Assembly: GCF_010093535.1 (NCBI RefSeq)
Contig: NW_022985212.1
Span: forward strand, 50,379 to 68,826
Reading direction: 5' to 3'
Length of the DNA: 18,448 nucleotides
Origin: Lindgomyces ingoldianus
Lineage: Eukaryota > Ascomycota > Dothideomycetes > Pleosporales > Lindgomycetaceae
In this document: one piece after another, positions 1-9,059 of the stretch
Layout: every line of letters starts with the position of its first letter
How positions within the stretch are numbered: the first letter of the stretch is position 1
Program-made: the position numbers and the translations under genes
Notes under the pieces: model-generated
The model's input: the letters and a program-made list of their open reading frames with translations, nothing else
The model's database searches: none
What the model was told of the DNA's origin: nothing

Positions 1-98
1 GGGTAACAGCAGGGGTCGGGGCCAGGTCGAGGTCGGGGCCGATACGGGGGCCTTCCGGGCCATCCGAGATGGAACGATTCATGAGGATCGTTACAATA
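1..98 (-). mobile_element. 5' end of an LTR, related to the element 1 LTR, cut by the window edge
   Basis: Read on the minus strand from base 98, this begins TGTAACGATC and aligns clearly, though imperfectly, with the start of the 290-bp LTR at 2849: both share ATCGTTCCATCT and GTATCGGCCCCGACC. It is G/C-rich and keeps its CpA and TpG steps, so it escaped RIP. An abrupt switch to almost pure A/T sequence occurs at base 99. The TG end at 98 is the start of the LTR, so the rest lies left of the window. No purine tract precedes it on the minus strand, which argues that base 98 is an outer edge (a 5' LTR or solo LTR) rather than the inner edge of a 3' LTR. Confidence 0.75.
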
Positions 99-1748
99 AA
101 TAGATAACACTTTAAGCATTATAATAAAAGATTTTATGCAAAAAGAAAAAAAAAACTATAAAAAGTAAAGTTTTATGTAAAAAGTAAAACTATTTTAGTA
201 ACAAAGCAGCCTATTAAGTTTAATAGTAGAAAGATTAAACTTACACATAATATAGTAGTCTTTACTTAAAAAAAATAAGTAAGCTACCTTTATATAATTA
301 ACCTAGAAGATAAAGATGCTGTATAATAATATATTAAGTAATATATAAAAAAGATATATATTACATCTATATGTTAACTAAAGGCAGCATTTAACTTATT
401 TATTACTACATAAACTATAAACTTTTTACATAATAATATTAACACACTTAACACATAAATTTAATAGTAGATAGATAATAGTAAGTATAGTTTTACTTTT
501 CTACTATTACAGCTTAATTATATAAAGCTGTTTATTTTTATAAATAAATTATTTACTAATAATAAGAACCTTAGCTTATAGCTAGAATTTTTAATTATAT
601 TAAGTAATAAAAACTATATAAAGTAAAGCAACTAATTTAAAATACTAGGCAATATTATACACTAGAATTCTACTAAGTATAAAAGAGTAACTAAAAGTGT
701 TCTTACTAGTAAACTATATAAAATAGTTAGAGGGTTTAATAATATAATTACTTTTAGTATAACTCTATAGTAAATTATATAAACACTTAAACTACTACTA
801 ATTCTAGTAGTAATTTATATAAATTTAAAGTTTTTATATAATTACCTTATTAAGCTAGGCACTACTAGTAAAAAGTAACTTATAATTAACATTATATTAC
901 TTTATAAATTATATAAGAAAAGAGAAATTACTAAAATAAAGTAAATTAATAGTAAAAATAACTTAGTAAATGCATGTATAAAGAAAACACTAAATTAGGC
1001 TCTTTAATTATTAGTCCTAACTAACTACCTCTCTCTCTAGATAGAAGCATCTGTAGACTAGCTAAATTTTATACATAAAGATGCTTTAAACTAACTAGAC
1101 TAATAACACCTTTATATAAGGCCTATTTTTTTATTTTTTTTTATTATACACACTTATTTTTCTTATTATAAGATTAGAAAAAAAGAATATGTAAAAAAAA
1201 TAGTCTATTTATTTAGTATACAGGAAAAGAAAAAGCTACTACTTTTTATATATAGTAGTTATAATGCAGACTACAGCTCTACTATACATATAAAGCGTAG
1301 GCATTAGCTTAGAAGTTAGCTAATATATAACACTTAATAAAAAAAAAAGCACTAGTAGTGCTGCTATAATAATAAGTACATAAAGTTACTAAGACTTAAC
1401 TATAACTTTAGACTAAAACTATATAAAAGTACTTTTTATAATGCACAACCTTTGCTGCTTACAGCTGTAGATTAGTGCTAGTAAGTAAGATAATATTAAT
1501 ATTATAAAATAGTAAAACTACTATATACTACTTCTTAGCCTATTTATAATTAGCATTTTATATAAAGAGGAAGTAAAAGAGCTAAAGAATTTATATATTT
1601 ATGCTAAGATGCTAAATAAACTACTAATTAGTAGTAAAACTAGTTAAAAAAGTAACACAGATGCGCCTTAAGCTGCTAGACTGCATAAGAATGTTAAAAA
1701 CGCCCGCACTAACAGCGCTAGAGGTAGAGGAGGAAGGCTAGAGAGACA

Positions 1749-1794
<46 letters not shown>
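1749..1794. repeat. Compound microsatellite (TC)8(TG)11(TA)4
   Basis: Three dinucleotide runs abut without interruption: TC at 1749-1764, TG at 1765-1786 and TA at 1787-1794. The TG run is unusual here because TpG/CpA is the dinucleotide RIP removes, yet all eleven units are intact. The tract therefore probably expanded after RIP, or was spared because it is too short to be recognised as a duplication. Confidence 0.95.
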
Positions 1795-1796
<2 letters not shown>

Positions 1797-2549
1797 TACA
1801 GGCAGGAGTATCTGTTACTATTAGCACTATATAAAAAAAAAAAAAAGCTAGAGAATTATATAGTAAGGCTTAAAAAGTAAAGAATAAAGAAAAGAAAGTA
1901 AAAAAAAAAAAAGACCTTATTGTATACACCTCTCTATGCACCTGCCTATATAAAGATCCTACACTATTCTAGCATAAAACCCTGTATAAAATAGTTTATA
2001 TACTACTAAATTACTTATAAGGTAAGCGCATAAAGGCTAGATAATAATAGCCTAAAACATTTTACACTATTTATAAAGCTATTTATATAGTGTAACTAGC
2101 CTATTTTAATGTACAGCATTACTAAGGCAAGTTCTAATAAATAAGGTAGAGTAAAGGTAGAATGTAATTAGATAGACCTACACAGACAAAAGAAAAGTAA
2201 CATGTATAAAAGGTAACTCTTTAGATAAAAAAAAAGTTGCTAGTATCTATATATAGTAGTAGTGTTATAATCTAGATATAAGTAATTACGCATAAGTAAG
2301 ACTACATATCTATGTTATATAATGCTTATGTGTAAACCTTTATATGTAAACATTTAAATATCCCTTTTTTTCTCTGTATAGAGAAAAGACAAAAGTAATA
2401 GAACTAGAGACATATTGCCCTTACTTTACCTACCTTGTATGCTGTGCACACTGTACACCACTCTTACTCTTGCTACTTAAGTGCTTATACTATAAGCAGC
2501 TAGCTGTCAGAGCCTATTCAACACATATAGTATATATTTGCCTAACCTT

Positions 2550-2598
2550 CTAGAATATCTAGAAAGATGTCTATGTACTAAGTTTTCTAGATATCTAG
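2550..2598. repeat. Imperfect inverted repeat built on CTAGATATCTAG
   Basis: The left arm (2550-2565, CTAGAATATCTAGAAA) and right arm (2584-2598, TTTCTAGATATCTAG) are inverted copies differing by one extra base, with an 18-base spacer. The arms are themselves near-palindromic. Function is unknown; it may be a remnant of a mobile element or a chance product of A/T-rich sequence. Confidence 0.5.
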
Positions 2599-2649
2599 CT
2601 ATTAACATAGATTAATAAAGATGTTTATTTTATTTATAAAAATATTATA

Positions 2650-2848
2650 TAGTTAACCTATGTAGTTATTATTCTTTTTTTATACTTTTTAAAATTATAT
2701 AATTTTATCTACTAGAAATTTATCTTTAGCAGTTTTCTTCTAGGGTAGAAGTTTATACAGGTTGTAATGTAGTATAGATTGTGCAGGTAGTATTAGTAGT
2801 GCATACACTACTGCAGGCGGTAGTGTGTACGATTAAGGGTGTGGAGCA
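2650..2848 (-). pseudogene. Downstream half of the element 3 ORF, split by element 1
   Basis: If element 1 and one GAGCA copy are removed, the minus-strand frame from 17686-18334 runs straight across the junction (Thr-Pro-Ala-Pro-His-Pro) and continues here through a Pro/Leu/Tyr-rich stretch containing LPPAVVYALLILPAQS. Further on it becomes a Lys-rich, stop-riddled frame, and its true end cannot be fixed. Like the upstream half, the interrupting codons near the junction are TAA/TAG. I do not recognise the family. Continuity of frame across the insertion is the main support for it being one gene. Confidence 0.45.
2844..2848. repeat. Target site duplication GAGCA, left copy of element 1
   Basis: GAGCA immediately precedes the 5' LTR and is repeated exactly after the 3' LTR at 17686-17690. 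Five bases is the usual duplication for Ty3/Gypsy integration. Confidence 0.92.
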
Positions 2849-3138
2849 TCTAACGATTCTACGAATCGTTCCATCTTGGGTCGCTCAGATCCTATCCGAA
2901 GGGTCCCTGTATCGGCCCCGACCATGACTTGACCTAGTCCCCTGCAGTTACCCCTATTTCCTTATGTATTTAGTTGCACCTTGCCTCTGTAGCTAGCTTA
3001 GTAGTTTTCTAATATCCTTTTATACAAGGCCTATAGGTGTTAATAGCATTCCTAGGTTTAGAGTCCCCACGCACTCCTATATGCCTCTAAGTAGATTCCT
3101 ACTGCATTTAGACCTATTGTCTTGCCTGCGCTGTTACA
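2849..3138 (+). repeat. 5' LTR of element 1 (290 bp)
   Basis: It pairs base for base with 17396-17685. The end is GTTACA, the inverse of the family start TGTAAC, which is preserved in the 3' copy and in the fragment at 1-98. Here the first two bases are TC instead of TG, a transversion that RIP does not explain. The left part (to about 2960) keeps many C and G bases that are mutated in the 3' copy, while the right part is the more mutated of the two. Confidence 0.95.
2852..2870. repeat. Hairpin at the LTR start, 8-bp arms
   Basis: AACGATTC and GAATCGTT are perfect inverted arms around a 3-base loop, TAC. The same design survives with one arm mismatch in the related LTR at 1-98, but is degraded in the 3' LTR. 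Its position at the extreme start of U3 suggests a protein-binding or integrase-end feature, but this is inference. Confidence 0.7.
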
Positions 3139-3208
3139 TTATATTAGAAAACTTACTTTTACTAGTAACAGCTTTATTAATAATATTATATTAATTATTT
3201 ATTTAACT

Positions 3209-4795
3209 ATGTCTAACTTTAAAAAGTGTTTAATTTAGTTTAAGTTACTATTTTTACACACTATTACTTTAAATTATTTAGTTATTATAGATAAAGTTTT
3301 AGAAACCTTTTACTAACTAAAGCTTTTAAGTTTAGAACTTTTTATCCCTTATAATTAAAATTGCTTTTAGAAAAGTTATAAAAAGTGTGCTAAGATAGAA
3401 ACTTAAAGACTACTAATAACTTATTAGAATTAGAGATAACTACTAATGCCTAACTTTTAACTACTAATAGACCTTAGTATAAAGCTTACAACACACTCTA
3501 GCTGTAGCTAAAGTAAAATACCTACTACTAAAGCTAAATAACTACTAACTTTAATAGCTAAACCTTTTTTTATAGAACCTAAAGCTAAAAACTTACTAGA
3601 TTTAAAGTTAAACTTTAGTAATATAGCCTTTAAAAACTAAGTTACTTAATTAAAGGCATAAATTAAATAGCTAACTAGATTAAAAACTATTAGTTCTAAT
3701 TATTTTCTACTAACTACTAAATTACTTCTAATAATGCCTTAAATTACTTATGCTACACTAATAGTAAGAGACCTTTTAGGCACTTTTAAGCTTTTTTAAA
3801 GCTACTTTACTAAACACACGCTTAAGATTAAAAACCTTATAAATAGTAAAAAACTTATGTTTAAATAATAATAAGCCTTTATTATAAATAGACGTAACAT
3901 TAATTTAGATTACTATTAGAGTAAGCACGCACGCATAGCATTAGTATAGAGACACACTGCTAGTATTGCAAAGGAATACCTAAAGCGTAGATACCTAGCT
4001 AAATTAGATAACTTTTAGTTTAGAAATGTAAAAAAAATAATTAAGCTTTTATAAACATACTTTATTACTAGTAATAAAAAGACAAAGGTGTAATAAGCGT
4101 TTTAAACTTTAAAAATAAGTAAAAAAGAAGTATTTTTTACTTTTAAAGCTTATTTTATTAGCGCTACTGTTAAAAAGTTTATATTAAAGTTAAAATAGTT
4201 TTTTTACTTATAAAAAAAGATACTGCCTAGCTTAAAAGTACTAAACTTAGGTTTTAAACACACTTAAAAAGGCTTTTTTAAGATAATAGTAGCCTACTTA
4301 ATAGCTTATAATATAAAAAGAAGAAACACTTTTACTATTTTAAAGTAAACTATTAACTACACCTAATATTCTAATATTAGACTTATTACAGATTAATCTT
4401 AGAAAGTTTCTAGTAATACATCTAAAGCAGTATACTATTCTAGTGCACTCTAACCTGCACCTATGTTAGTACTCTAATCCACCCTAGCTACCTACTAATA
4501 ACCTAGCTAGACACTTGCCTTTAAAAGACAGACAACTTCTAGCAACTATTATAATTATAGTAAACTAGAATATTTTACTAGTAATTATTCTATCCTTAGA
4601 GTATAAGAAATTGAAGTAGAGTAATAGAAATCTAAGAAAAAGTTTATAAATATAAATAATTATAACCTAGATTTTTTTTAAATAAAAAATAAAAAAGCCT
4701 CTAAAAACTCTTTATTTTAGGCTTAAATAAGTATAACTTAGTAAATATTAACTTGTTACACTTATTTAAAAAAATATTTTTAAGTTTTTACTATT
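3209..4795 (+). pseudogene. gag: Gag region of element 1 (RIP-degraded)
   Basis: The first ATG after the LTR (3209) opens a frame reading MSNFKKCLI. I spot-checked that this frame stays in phase through 3575, 4754 and 4838 and then into protease and RT. All breaks I read along it are TAA/TAG codons, which fits RIP acting on Gln/Trp codons. The product would be the capsid/nucleocapsid protein that packages the element RNA. Sequence similarity to Gag families is not evident by eye; the call rests on position before the protease and on the shared frame. Near 4754 a CYTY...K sequence may be the remains of a zinc knuckle (Cys to Tyr), but the usual spacing is not met. Gag and Pol appear fused in one frame, with no frameshift between them. 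Confidence 0.7.
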
Positions 4796-5200
4796 TTATG
4801 CTTAAAAGGTATTAGAGTTTAATTAAATATTTTAGTTAATACTAGCGCATATAGTTTTTTATTTATTAACTTAATAACTACTAAGTCTTAATTTTAATGC
4901 CTTTATATCTTAATCTAATATTTACTTTTTAAAGTTATAGTAAAAGGCTTTTAAGACTAAATCTAAGTTCTAGTCTACTAGTATATCTGCCTGCACATAT
5001 AAATTAATAGTAGAAGCATTTAAAACTGCCTTTTTATAATTATAAACTTAGGCTTACAGGATTATATTATTAGCATTAAATAGTTATGTTGTTTTAAACT
5101 CTAACTAAATATAAAAAAAATTTAGATTATATAGCCTAGTAAGTATTCTACTACTTATAAACTTTTACTACCTTTGCTTATGTAATTAAACTAGCCTACA
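4796..5200 (+). pseudogene. pol: Aspartic protease region of element 1
   Basis: In the same frame as Gag, the sequence at about 4826-4870 reads LNILVNTSAYSFLFIN. It aligns with the retropepsin active-site loop (Asp-Thr/Ser-Gly-Ala), with Asp as Asn at codon 4838 and Gly as Ser. About 70 residues later LQDYIISIK followed by TAG matches the family's ...DxIxGxxWL C-terminal segment, the stop standing where Trp is expected. The enzyme would cleave the Gag-Pol polyprotein. Both the catalytic Asp and the Gly next to it are lost by G-to-A changes, so this copy could not be active even without its stops. Confidence 0.75.
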
Positions 5201-5689
5201 TGTAATAAAGAAGTAGAGTTAGATATTAGATAACATAACACACTATAAAAAAAGAACTATATTTAGTAGTTATGCAGCCTAATAATTAACTGCATTAAAC
5301 GTTTACTAAGGCTACTAAAATTATACTAGTCTCTTATTACTTATAGTTTAAAGACACTTAAATTATTAATCTACTTATTTATTAAGAAGTCTAAAATAAG
5401 TCTAAAGAAGATTTATTCCCCTACTATTACTCTTATCTTAGCAAATGCTTTTTATTTTAATATAAAAAAAAAGTTTTTTTTAACTTTTAGTTATAAAATT
5501 AAGTGTTTAATTAAAGATAAGTAAGCCTTACTGTTAAATAATAAATGTAAAACTAAAGTATTAGTAAACCTCTAATTACTATCTAAATACTGTTAGTACT
5601 AAGATGTATTTAGCTACACTGCAGCTTACTAATTACTAGTACAGTGCCTATATAACTATAAGATTATCTTTATAGAACCTCTCTCTAAC

Positions 5690-6418
5690 AGTTACAGCCT
5701 CTTGTATAAACAGAATATTAAGGAACTAAAAGTAATAAAGAAGTATGTTATAAATAATCTAAAATATAGTTTTATTAAGTAAAGTTAAAGCTCTTTTATA
5801 TTTTTTATTTTTTATGTACAGAAACTAAATAGCAACTTATATATTTATGTTAATTACTATAAACTTAATGCTATTACCTGTAAAAATGTGTATCTAATAC
5901 TACACATAAACAAACTTTTATTAAGACCTATAAAAGTAGCTATTTTTATAAAGTTTAATATTTACATAGCCTTTAATAAAATTAGAATAAACCTAAGCTC
6001 TAAGAAGTGTACTGCCTTTTAGATATAATATAAAACATATAAGTGTAAAGTTTTGCCTTTTAGATTATGTAATAGCCTAGCAACTTACTAGCGCTATATA
6101 AATAATGTATTAATTAACTACTTAAACAACTTCTGTATTGCCTATTTAAATAACATTCTTATCTACTCTAAAGATAAGGCAAGTTATATTCTCTATGTTA
6201 AAAAGGTTTTAGAAAGGCTATAGTAAGCAGGACTATAAGTAAAGATTAAAAAAAGTAAATTTTATATTACTTAAATAAAGTATCTTAGCTATATACTTTT
6301 AAACAAAGGACTAGAGGTTAACTTATAGAAAGTAGAGGTGCTACACAACTAGTAAGCGCCTACTACTATAATAGGTGTAAAATTCTTCTTAGGCTTTACT
6401 AGATTTTATTAATAATTT
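5690..6418 (+). pseudogene. pol: Reverse transcriptase region of element 1, cut by element 2
   Basis: This is a clear Ty3/Gypsy RT in the same frame as Gag. In order it shows ELKVIKKYVINNL (fingers entry), VNYYKLNAIT (family VDYRGLN), FIKFNIYIAF (TKLDL, first catalytic Asp at codon 5957 now Asn), VLPFRLCNSLATY (MPFGLTNAPATF), YLNNILIYSKD (YLDDILIYS, both catalytic Asp at 6149 and 6152 now Asn) and KFFLGFTRFY (SFLGFANFYRRF). The enzyme copies element RNA into cDNA. All three catalytic carboxylates are lost and many Gln/Trp codons are stops. The domain ends at the element 2 insertion point, and the connection and RNase H follow at 14109. Sequence between 5200 and 5690 is the protease-RT linker in the same frame. 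Confidence 0.93.
6414..6418. repeat. Target site duplication AATTT, left copy of element 2
   Basis: AATTT directly precedes the element 2 LTR and is repeated exactly at 14104-14108. The match is less informative than GAGCA because the surroundings are A/T-rich, but both copies abut the LTR ends precisely. Confidence 0.88.
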
Positions 6419-6791
6419 TGTAAAAAACAGGGTATACACTTTGCAATCAAGAGGTGTATTGACCAACAAGGGCGTGACTGTGACATAGGAGTACAATTAG
6501 TACCCGCCTAATTCCTAAGGCGATCCTCTGCTATCTAAAGAGGGCTTCTACAACTGGCTATATACTTCTCTAGAGAGCCAGGCACGGCAGCGCGGGTAGC
6601 GACAGATCTAGTATGCTGTAGGTCCAGTTCAAAGTATTACCTGTCTAGGATGCCTGGCTTTTTAGGCAAGGTAGGCATTGTCTAGGAAGTGCAGGGTTAA
6701 CAGCACAGTTTAGGAGTTGTCTAGGACTGCCTAGTGCAGTCTAGGCTAGTCTACAACAGCCTAGGAAACACCTAGATAGCTAGTTATTATA
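6419..6791 (-). repeat. 3' LTR of element 2 (left copy, 373 bp)
   Basis: It pairs with 13731-14103 at constant offset. In plus orientation the left end TGTAAAAAACAGGG and about the first 120 bases keep CpA/TpG, whereas the same bases in the other copy are mutated. The right end TAGTTATTATA is the mutated form of GGTCGTTACA. It is dense in CTAGG words. Two differences from the other copy that I noticed are transversions (GCGAC/GGGAC near 6600 and AGTAT/AGTCT near 6634); nearly all others are transitions. Confidence 0.95.
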
Positions 6792-6815
6792 AAGCCCTAT
6801 CTCTTTCTAAAGCAC
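6792..6815 (-). other. Polypurine tract of element 2
   Basis: On the minus strand the bases next to the 3' LTR include AGAAAGAGATAGGG. This is the expected position and composition for the RNase H-resistant primer of plus-strand DNA synthesis, and it confirms the minus orientation. Confidence 0.65.
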
Positions 6816-8795
6816 AACTTTACGCCTAAATCTAAGCCCTTCCTTAAGGTTTAAAAGTTATGTAATTTTATGTTACTCTAAATTTAATCTAAAGAGTTAA
6901 ATACTTTTTACTAAGCTAAATCCTCTATTACACCTACACTCTACTCCGCGCTTCTAGTACGTATTTTAGAGAGATTTTCCGCAGGAGCCCCTAGGCCTTC
7001 CTAGGGGTTCCTAGGGTGTTCTAGGGCCCCCCTAGGCCAGAAGACCCCATATGAAGCTCTGTCTGTCCTAGAGAGTCCCTATTCTAACTACCTTTAAATT
7101 CTTCCTCAGCTAGCCACCCTAGCTAGCCATCCCCTGTCCTATTTTTAAGGCCTCTAGTTTTATCTATCCTAATCTAGGCCCCTCTAGGCCCCCTAAGCCC
7201 TGTCTTGCATATTTTACTACTAACAATGTCTTTCCTAGCTAGTAAGCAGTTAGACAGGATTACCTTAGCTATAAATAAGGCCTTAGCTACTATTAATCTC
7301 TGCTTAACTTGCCTTAATAAAATTATAGGCAGGATTATAGCGCATAAGCTAGGTGTAATTCTACTATGCTGTTTCCTTGTTAAGGAGGATTACAATGTCT
7401 AGACTTGTAATACTTACATCTATTAAGGCTTATTAATGCCTAAGCGCACTAATAACCTCTTAAAGTGCAATAGCTGCTATAAGAGTGGCAGAGACTGCTA
7501 TTAAGTAGGTTATCCTAGGGCTGTTTATAGCTGTCTAGGGGTCCCTAGGGTGCTTCTTAGTTCTTTTTACTAATTCTTAGGTTATAGTGCCTAGAGGACT
7601 ATTACCTAGTAATTATAACTATTATAAGCACTATCCTTAGTAGTTTTTTCTAGCTTAAGACCTAAATTAACCTTAGTAATACTTAGAAGTACCTGCTAAA
7701 TGTTATTAAAAGTCTCTATAAAAAAGTTAATAAAGTTATTATTTATTTAAATAAGTTTGTAATCTCTAGCTACTTTTTAAACTTTTTTAGGTTTCTCTAA
7801 AGGTCTTTAGGGCTTTTTAGGGGTTTCTAGACTAATTTTTGCTAGGCTTGTCTATAGTAAGATAGCTAGTAACGCTCTAACCTCTCTTTATATTAGTAAG
7901 AAGGTGTTTAAAGACTTAAGTATTATTAGTTTTAGTAAGGTAAAGAAAAGGGCATTAGTAAAGCATAAAAAAGAAATAAGTAATAATAATAGCTTAAGAC
8001 CCCTTTCTTTAGTCTCTAAGCGCGTCTGCACTATATGTTCTCTAACCTGTACCTATCTAGGCTCTTCTAGAGCAGTCTAACTCTGTCTAAAGTACTTAGC
8101 TTTCTACTACTAATTTTAGTGTTTTTTAGGCTTAGGTTCTTTTTCTTACTAAGGAATTTTATAAGAGTAAGTAAAGCATGTAGAAAACTAACTTTACTTA
8201 TAATTTTAACACTTTTAACTTTAAGTAAAACATTTTCTAAAAATAAGGCAAGTTATTTACTTCTATCTTTAGTTTTTTTAGCATTTTTTTTTTTTATATT
8301 AGTCTAGCAGATCTAGGGGTCTCTAGGCCTATCTAGGCTTTTTAAAATAAGTTTTGCCTTTTTTAGGTTTCTACCTGCTATTCTTTTCTTTTTTAGGACA
8401 GTTTAGTTTATTTTTGCATAGCAGTAGCTTCTTTAAGAATAGTTATAGCACTTTATACTCTTTTTATATTCTTTTTAGTAGCTTACTTTTCTTTTAAGTT
8501 TCTTTAGTAAAGTCTAAGCTTTATAGTGTATTTATTTTTTTTCTTAGAGGTATCTAGGCTAGTCTAGAGGTAATCTAGACTAATTTAGTAGTATTTAAAA
8601 ATAAAGATAGTAAAAAATAGGCTAAGTTTCTAAAGTTTATAGTGCTTAAAAGTTTTTTTTTTAAATGTTTTAAGCTTTTATAGAGTTATCTAGTCTAAGT
8701 TTATTTCTTTTAGTCTAGTTCTTTTTAGCCTAATTTAGCCTTCCTTTTTTTTTTTTTATTCTTCTTTGTACTAGTAGTCTTACTTATCTTTAAAA
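6816..8795. other. Two-kilobase unassigned tail of element 2
   Basis: This lies between the chromodomain and the 3' LTR. Neither strand shows RT, integrase or transposase motifs. It contains repeated CCTAGG words (densest at 6990-7040), long pyrimidine tracts on the plus strand (8340-8770) and short frames on both strands. A plus-strand frame at 7205-7560 is described separately. A minus-strand reading of about 7450-8130 also gives a Gln/Leu/Lys-rich frame broken mainly by TAA/TAG, so coding strand cannot be decided by eye. Long regions downstream of pol occur in some Gypsy elements and may hold an extra ORF, often antisense. Confidence 0.5.
7205..7560 (+). pseudogene. Candidate extra ORF antisense to element 2 pol
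   Basis: The frame is open for 65 codons (7205-7402), with a heptad-like stretch LDRITLAINKALATINLCL. It continues in the same phase past TAG/TAA codons into MPKRTNNLLK (ATG at 7436) and a Cys cluster, CNSCYKSGRDCY, followed by a TAA and VGYPRAVYSC. The spacing C-x2-C-x6-C resembles the first half of fungal zinc-cluster or zinc-knuckle motifs. Against it: RIP depletes TGA everywhere, one strand being open for 65 codons is not rare in T-rich DNA, and the opposite strand also reads plausibly. I do not recognise a family. Confidence 0.25.
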
Positions 8796-8945
8796 TTTAT
8801 TTATAGCCCCTTTAAATATGTCTTTTACTAGAAGTAGTTAGTTATCTTCTTTCCTAAACCCTTTCTAGTATACTCTGTATAGCTATATTCCCTTATGCAG
8901 CTTTTAGTCTATAATGTAGTCTACGTCCTATATATCTGTTTCTGC
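8796..8945 (-). pseudogene. pol: Chromodomain at the C-terminus of element 2 integrase
   Basis: On the minus strand the frame reads DYIID, TAG, KLHKGI, TAG, LYRVY, TAG, KGFRKEDN, TAG, LLLV. It aligns with the chromodomain core (EVEEILD..R....LYLVKWKGY..EDNTWEP): the TAG after LYRVY stands for the aromatic-cage Trp of VKWKGY, and the TAG after EDN for the Trp of NTWEP. The domain would bind methylated histone H3 tails and direct the integration complex to heterochromatin. The aromatic-cage residues are lost here. Confidence 0.8.
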
Positions 8946-9059
8946 TTAGGGTATTACTGCCTTAGCTAGGGGTTGTTTGTAAGGTAATAAGTAACTTAAA
9001 GGTGCTAGCTTAAAAAGGCTAATGTAAAATACTAGGTAGATCTAAAAGCTAGCTAGCAA

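Larger units (their letters stand above)
99..2649. other. Extremely A/T-rich, RIP-like stretch with no recognisable gene
   Basis: I read parts of both strands here and found no retrotransposon motif, RNA gene or open frame. The sequence is dominated by TA, TTA and TAG words, with rare CpA/TpG and many A runs. A less A/T-rich patch around 1655-1800 holds a microsatellite. Because a degenerate minus-strand ORF (17686-18334) continues into the right side of this stretch at 2650-2848, the interval is probably the heavily mutated interior of that older element. It could equally be unrelated A/T-rich spacer. Confidence 0.55.

Noticed and set aside
99..1650. A degraded RT or transposase in the A/T-rich left stretch
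   Set aside because: Translations I tried on parts of both strands gave no ordered set of family motifs.
1749..1794. Possible telomeric or CRISPR-like repeat
   Set aside because: It is a plain dinucleotide microsatellite with no spacers and no telomere unit.
3139..3160. Primer-binding site of element 1 after the 5' LTR
   Set aside because: TTATATTAGAAAAC has no TGG start or clear tRNA complement; RIP may have erased it, or priming may be of another kind.
4754..4800. Canonical CCHC zinc knuckle in element 1 Gag
   Set aside because: CYTY is suggestive, but the His and last Cys positions do not fit the C-x2-C-x4-H-x4-C spacing, unlike the exact fit in element 2.
8119..8307. 62-codon plus-strand open frame, rich in Leu/Phe
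   Set aside because: It lies in a T-rich part of the element 2 tail; hydrophobicity follows from composition, there is no ribosome-entry or promoter context, and the frame does not extend coherently on either side.
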